From the NCBI GenBank assembly GCA_039566865.1, contig CM076943.1, forward strand, positions 43,036,663-43,100,662: DNA of 64,000 nucleotides, written 5' to 3'. The translations under genes and the position numbers were made by a program. The notes beneath the pieces are model-generated. The model worked only from the letters and a program-made list of their open reading frames with translations, was not told the DNA's origin and searched no databases. Positions 47,701 to 50,700 of this stretch are shown here, piece by piece. The DNA comes from Aurelia coerulea (lineage: Eukaryota > Cnidaria > Scyphozoa > Semaeostomeae > Ulmaridae). Positions within the stretch are counted from its first letter, which is position 1. Every line of letters starts with the position of its first letter.

Positions 47701-50700
47701 TTAAGAATCGTTTACCCTTTTATTCCCGAGTTTTTCTGTATTTAACGAAAATGATTGAAACTTAATGACTTTTCTTATAATTGCATGGCCATAATGAAAA
47801 TGTATACTGTGACCTCATCTCTTCAATTTTGATCTCGCCAACCCACATAGCATCTAACTATACGTCATTCATAAAGTGTCCCTATTCATGTATCAATACA
47901 GTTCTAATCCAGGCATTTGATTGCACCTTTAATTGCTCCTTAGGGGCCAATAACAAGTACAAATATAATTCTAATTGTGCTCATTGTCTAGAATGATGAA
48001 ATTCAAATTTGTAACTAATTGGAAAGCCCACTGTTCTCTTAAAATTGAATTATGACGTAGATTTCAACCATGCTATCAAGGAATTGTGAAAATGGGTATA
48101 ATATGACGTCACAAATCCAGAACCCTAACAAATAACTGTTTTTTTCCTTCAGTTTCGTGATCTACACTATCGAATTACCCTGCAGCGCAAAAATCAGCTC
48201 AAACGACTGACTTTTAGAAATTCACCCCTTCAGACAATCCTTGCCAAAACAACTTGAAAAAAATTTCATTTCTCTCTTTTCTTCTCCGACCAAGCATCCA
48301 AAATACAGTGCAGGAAACTTCACGCTACTCTTTTCCCTTGCCCCCCTGCCCCCCCCCTGAACAATGTTGGTCCGAAGCACTGATCACCAGATATCACGAA
48401 AATCGCTTTGGCTGCGTTGTTGTGCCCTTGAGAAATGCGTAATCACGCAAGGAACCAACATTGTAAGGGGGAGGGGTAGTTCTTTGAACTGAATGACTTC
48501 AAAGAAATTTTAGCTAATTCTCAATAATTCTACCGTTGGAATTTTCTGATATCTTCAATATTTTCAGAATTAGAGTGTTTTTCTTCTTTTTCAAGAATTC
48601 AAGGAAACTTTTCCAAAAAACTTAAAACCATCGTAATTTGCAAACATAACATGAAATAATTTCGAAGGAAACCATAGTTCATAAATGCCTACAATGTGGT
48701 GTCAAGCAAAAGTCTGTCACTCATCTGGTTTATGATTTAGAAATTTGATGACGTCACATCCTCAAATGAGTTGAAATGTAAGATACACTGTAATTTTGAA
48801 AAATATTCAGAATTTCTGGAAAGTCCAACGGTAGATTTATGGATAAGTATCTAAAGTTTCTTTCAAGCCATTCGATCAGAAGAAATAGGTCATTGAATTT
48901 TACACCCACCTTTTTAAGCCGAGATAAAGATTTGGAACCTATGCTAGTGAGCAATGGTGTATATGCTTCTCTATAAATGAAATAAAAAATACACTCAGAC
49001 ACAGCTTTGTATTTTTGGCTTTCAATTGTTGACAGAAGGTGTGGGGCATCAATTTGAATAGGCTATTTTTAGATTTTTCTGCTCTTTGCAAATGCAAGCT
49101 TTTAACCTTGCACAAACCCTTTAAAGGGATTGTGCAGTGCTAAAAGCTTGCATCTGCACAAAGAAAAACAATCTGAAAATATCCCATTCAAAATTGAAGT
49201 TGCGCACGAGCCATGAACAGTGGATAGCCAAAGAAAGAATGATTTGTCTGAGCGATTTGTTCGTTCTATTTATCGACAAGCCTTTTCACCAATGCATGTT
49301 CCCTTATACTTTTTTTGAAGAATAAAATCATTTGACTTGAAGTGTGTGTAAACAAAACCTTGCCCCATGATTGGGTCTGTTTTTCTTGGTATCTCAAAGT
49401 GATCACATGATTTGAAAGACGTCTCTTGATTGGCTAGATTCCATTCAACATCGCTAAAGGAATGAACAATTTCGTTCGCTCTCGTTGAATATCTTACAGG
49501 CAGTTTAGAAACAAACACATACACACGATGAAACGCTTGTCAGCCACACTGTCGACACACATGCTGCCAAAGATTTTGACCCATGTGTAATCATCACAAA
49601 TGATTCTTTTTACTTTACAGATGTGCTACGGATACCACAGTTCAATTCATTTCTGCGACACCATCACACAAGATGAGATTCAGCTTCGTGTCATTCAAGT
49701 TCTACATGTATGCGCAAGTTTATCTCCATTGTCAAATTCTCATGTGTGGCATGCAATCATCTGACTCTCGCTGCATATCTGGCTGTCAAGGAAACAATAT
49801 TAAAAGAAATCGAAGATCGGTATCGCTGGTATCAGAGGAAGCAGGATTGATGTCATGGGGGAGGAAGGATAGCGAAGAGCAAGAAGTAAAGAATCCTCTA
49901 CTTTCAAATACATACAATCTCAATATTGGACCCTTTGTAGAAAGCAAAAATACATTAACTGGTAAGCCGTTTATTTATCAACGAAATTTTTAGTCTGAAA
50001 TTCGTTTCATTAAATTGTCTATTCACCAGCGATGATCCACTCGTTTCTTGATGGGAAGGGAAGACAAAAGTAACAGAATTTTTAACAAATCAGTTGCCTG
50101 GCTCTCTTTTCTGCATCCGTGTCGATCAATTTGAATGAGAAAGATAACTAAATTCACCATTTTGCACCTGTGTGAATTCTTCTTCAAATTTTCTTGCTGG
50201 TAAATAAATTCATGATGGCCTAAGCAGCATAAACCGGGGATGGATTGCAAAAGAAACAAAGCAAAACAAAGCAAAACAATGTTGTATGCAGAGTTTATTC
50301 AAAGTCAAATTGATTAACAGAGATGCAGATATGAGAGTTGGCATGGCTAACAAATTTTGCTATTCTTGTCTTCCCTTCCCAAAAAATCGATGCACCTTTG
50401 CCCATGGTCTTGTATGCATAGTCCAGTTTCGGATGAGGAACTCAATTCTCTAAAAGTTTTTCAAAGCGACGAGGACTCGCGGCGGGACGTACTTAGTGTA
50501 TTCATCCAACAGGGATGTTTTCACTTTTTTTCTAGCACTGTGTTCGACTGATGACATTCGTCTAAGTTTTGCTCCATTGAATTGAATTATTATATACTGT
50601 TATTGTTTTTGAATCGGAATTGTGTGGATATTTCGCTACATTGGTTCGTTGCTCAGTCCAATTATTATACTGTGAAGTACCTGGTGAGTCAGAAAACAGA

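Larger units (their letters stand above)
39477..48476. mobile_element. Tandem dimer of a Rep- and Tc1-type-transposase-encoding element
   Basis: This 9000-bp insertion is flanked by TA at 39475-39476 and 48477-48478. It contains two head-to-tail units (39477-43955, 4479 bp; 43956-48435, 4480 bp) plus a third, 41-bp copy of the unit start (48436-48476). I found only one length difference (a C-run at ~43872 versus ~48351) and three substitutions. Each unit has a plus-strand DD34E transposase and a minus-strand Rep, convergent with ~580 bases between their stops. Near the unit ends, ACCAACATTGT (39495, 43974) and its inverse (43881, 48361) with G-rich shoulders form imperfect inverted repeats. 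I do not recognise this gene combination as a standard named transposon family. Confidence 0.93.
39413..48965. repeat. Fold-back repeat that received the Rep/transposase dimer
   Basis: The sequence on the left of the 9-kb insertion (39413-39476) joined to that on its right (48477-48585) is an inverted, diverged copy of 48787-48965. Matching landmarks are AGCATAGGTTCCAAATCTTT, GTGTAAAATT...TGACCTA, then AATG(A/G)CTT(C/G)AAAGAAA and TCTACCGTTGGA. The target was thus one arm of a palindromic repeat, and the other arm shows what the site looked like before insertion. Confidence 0.75.

Noticed and set aside
39477..48476. Simple endogenous viral insertion of a CRESS virus
   Set aside because: No capsid gene is present; an intact transposase, repeated unit ends and TA flanks indicate a mobile element. 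A viral origin of the Rep itself remains possible.
39477..48476. LTR retrotransposon with 4.4-kb LTRs
   Set aside because: The direct repeats are whole coding units, there is no reverse transcriptase between them, and TG...CA ends are lacking.
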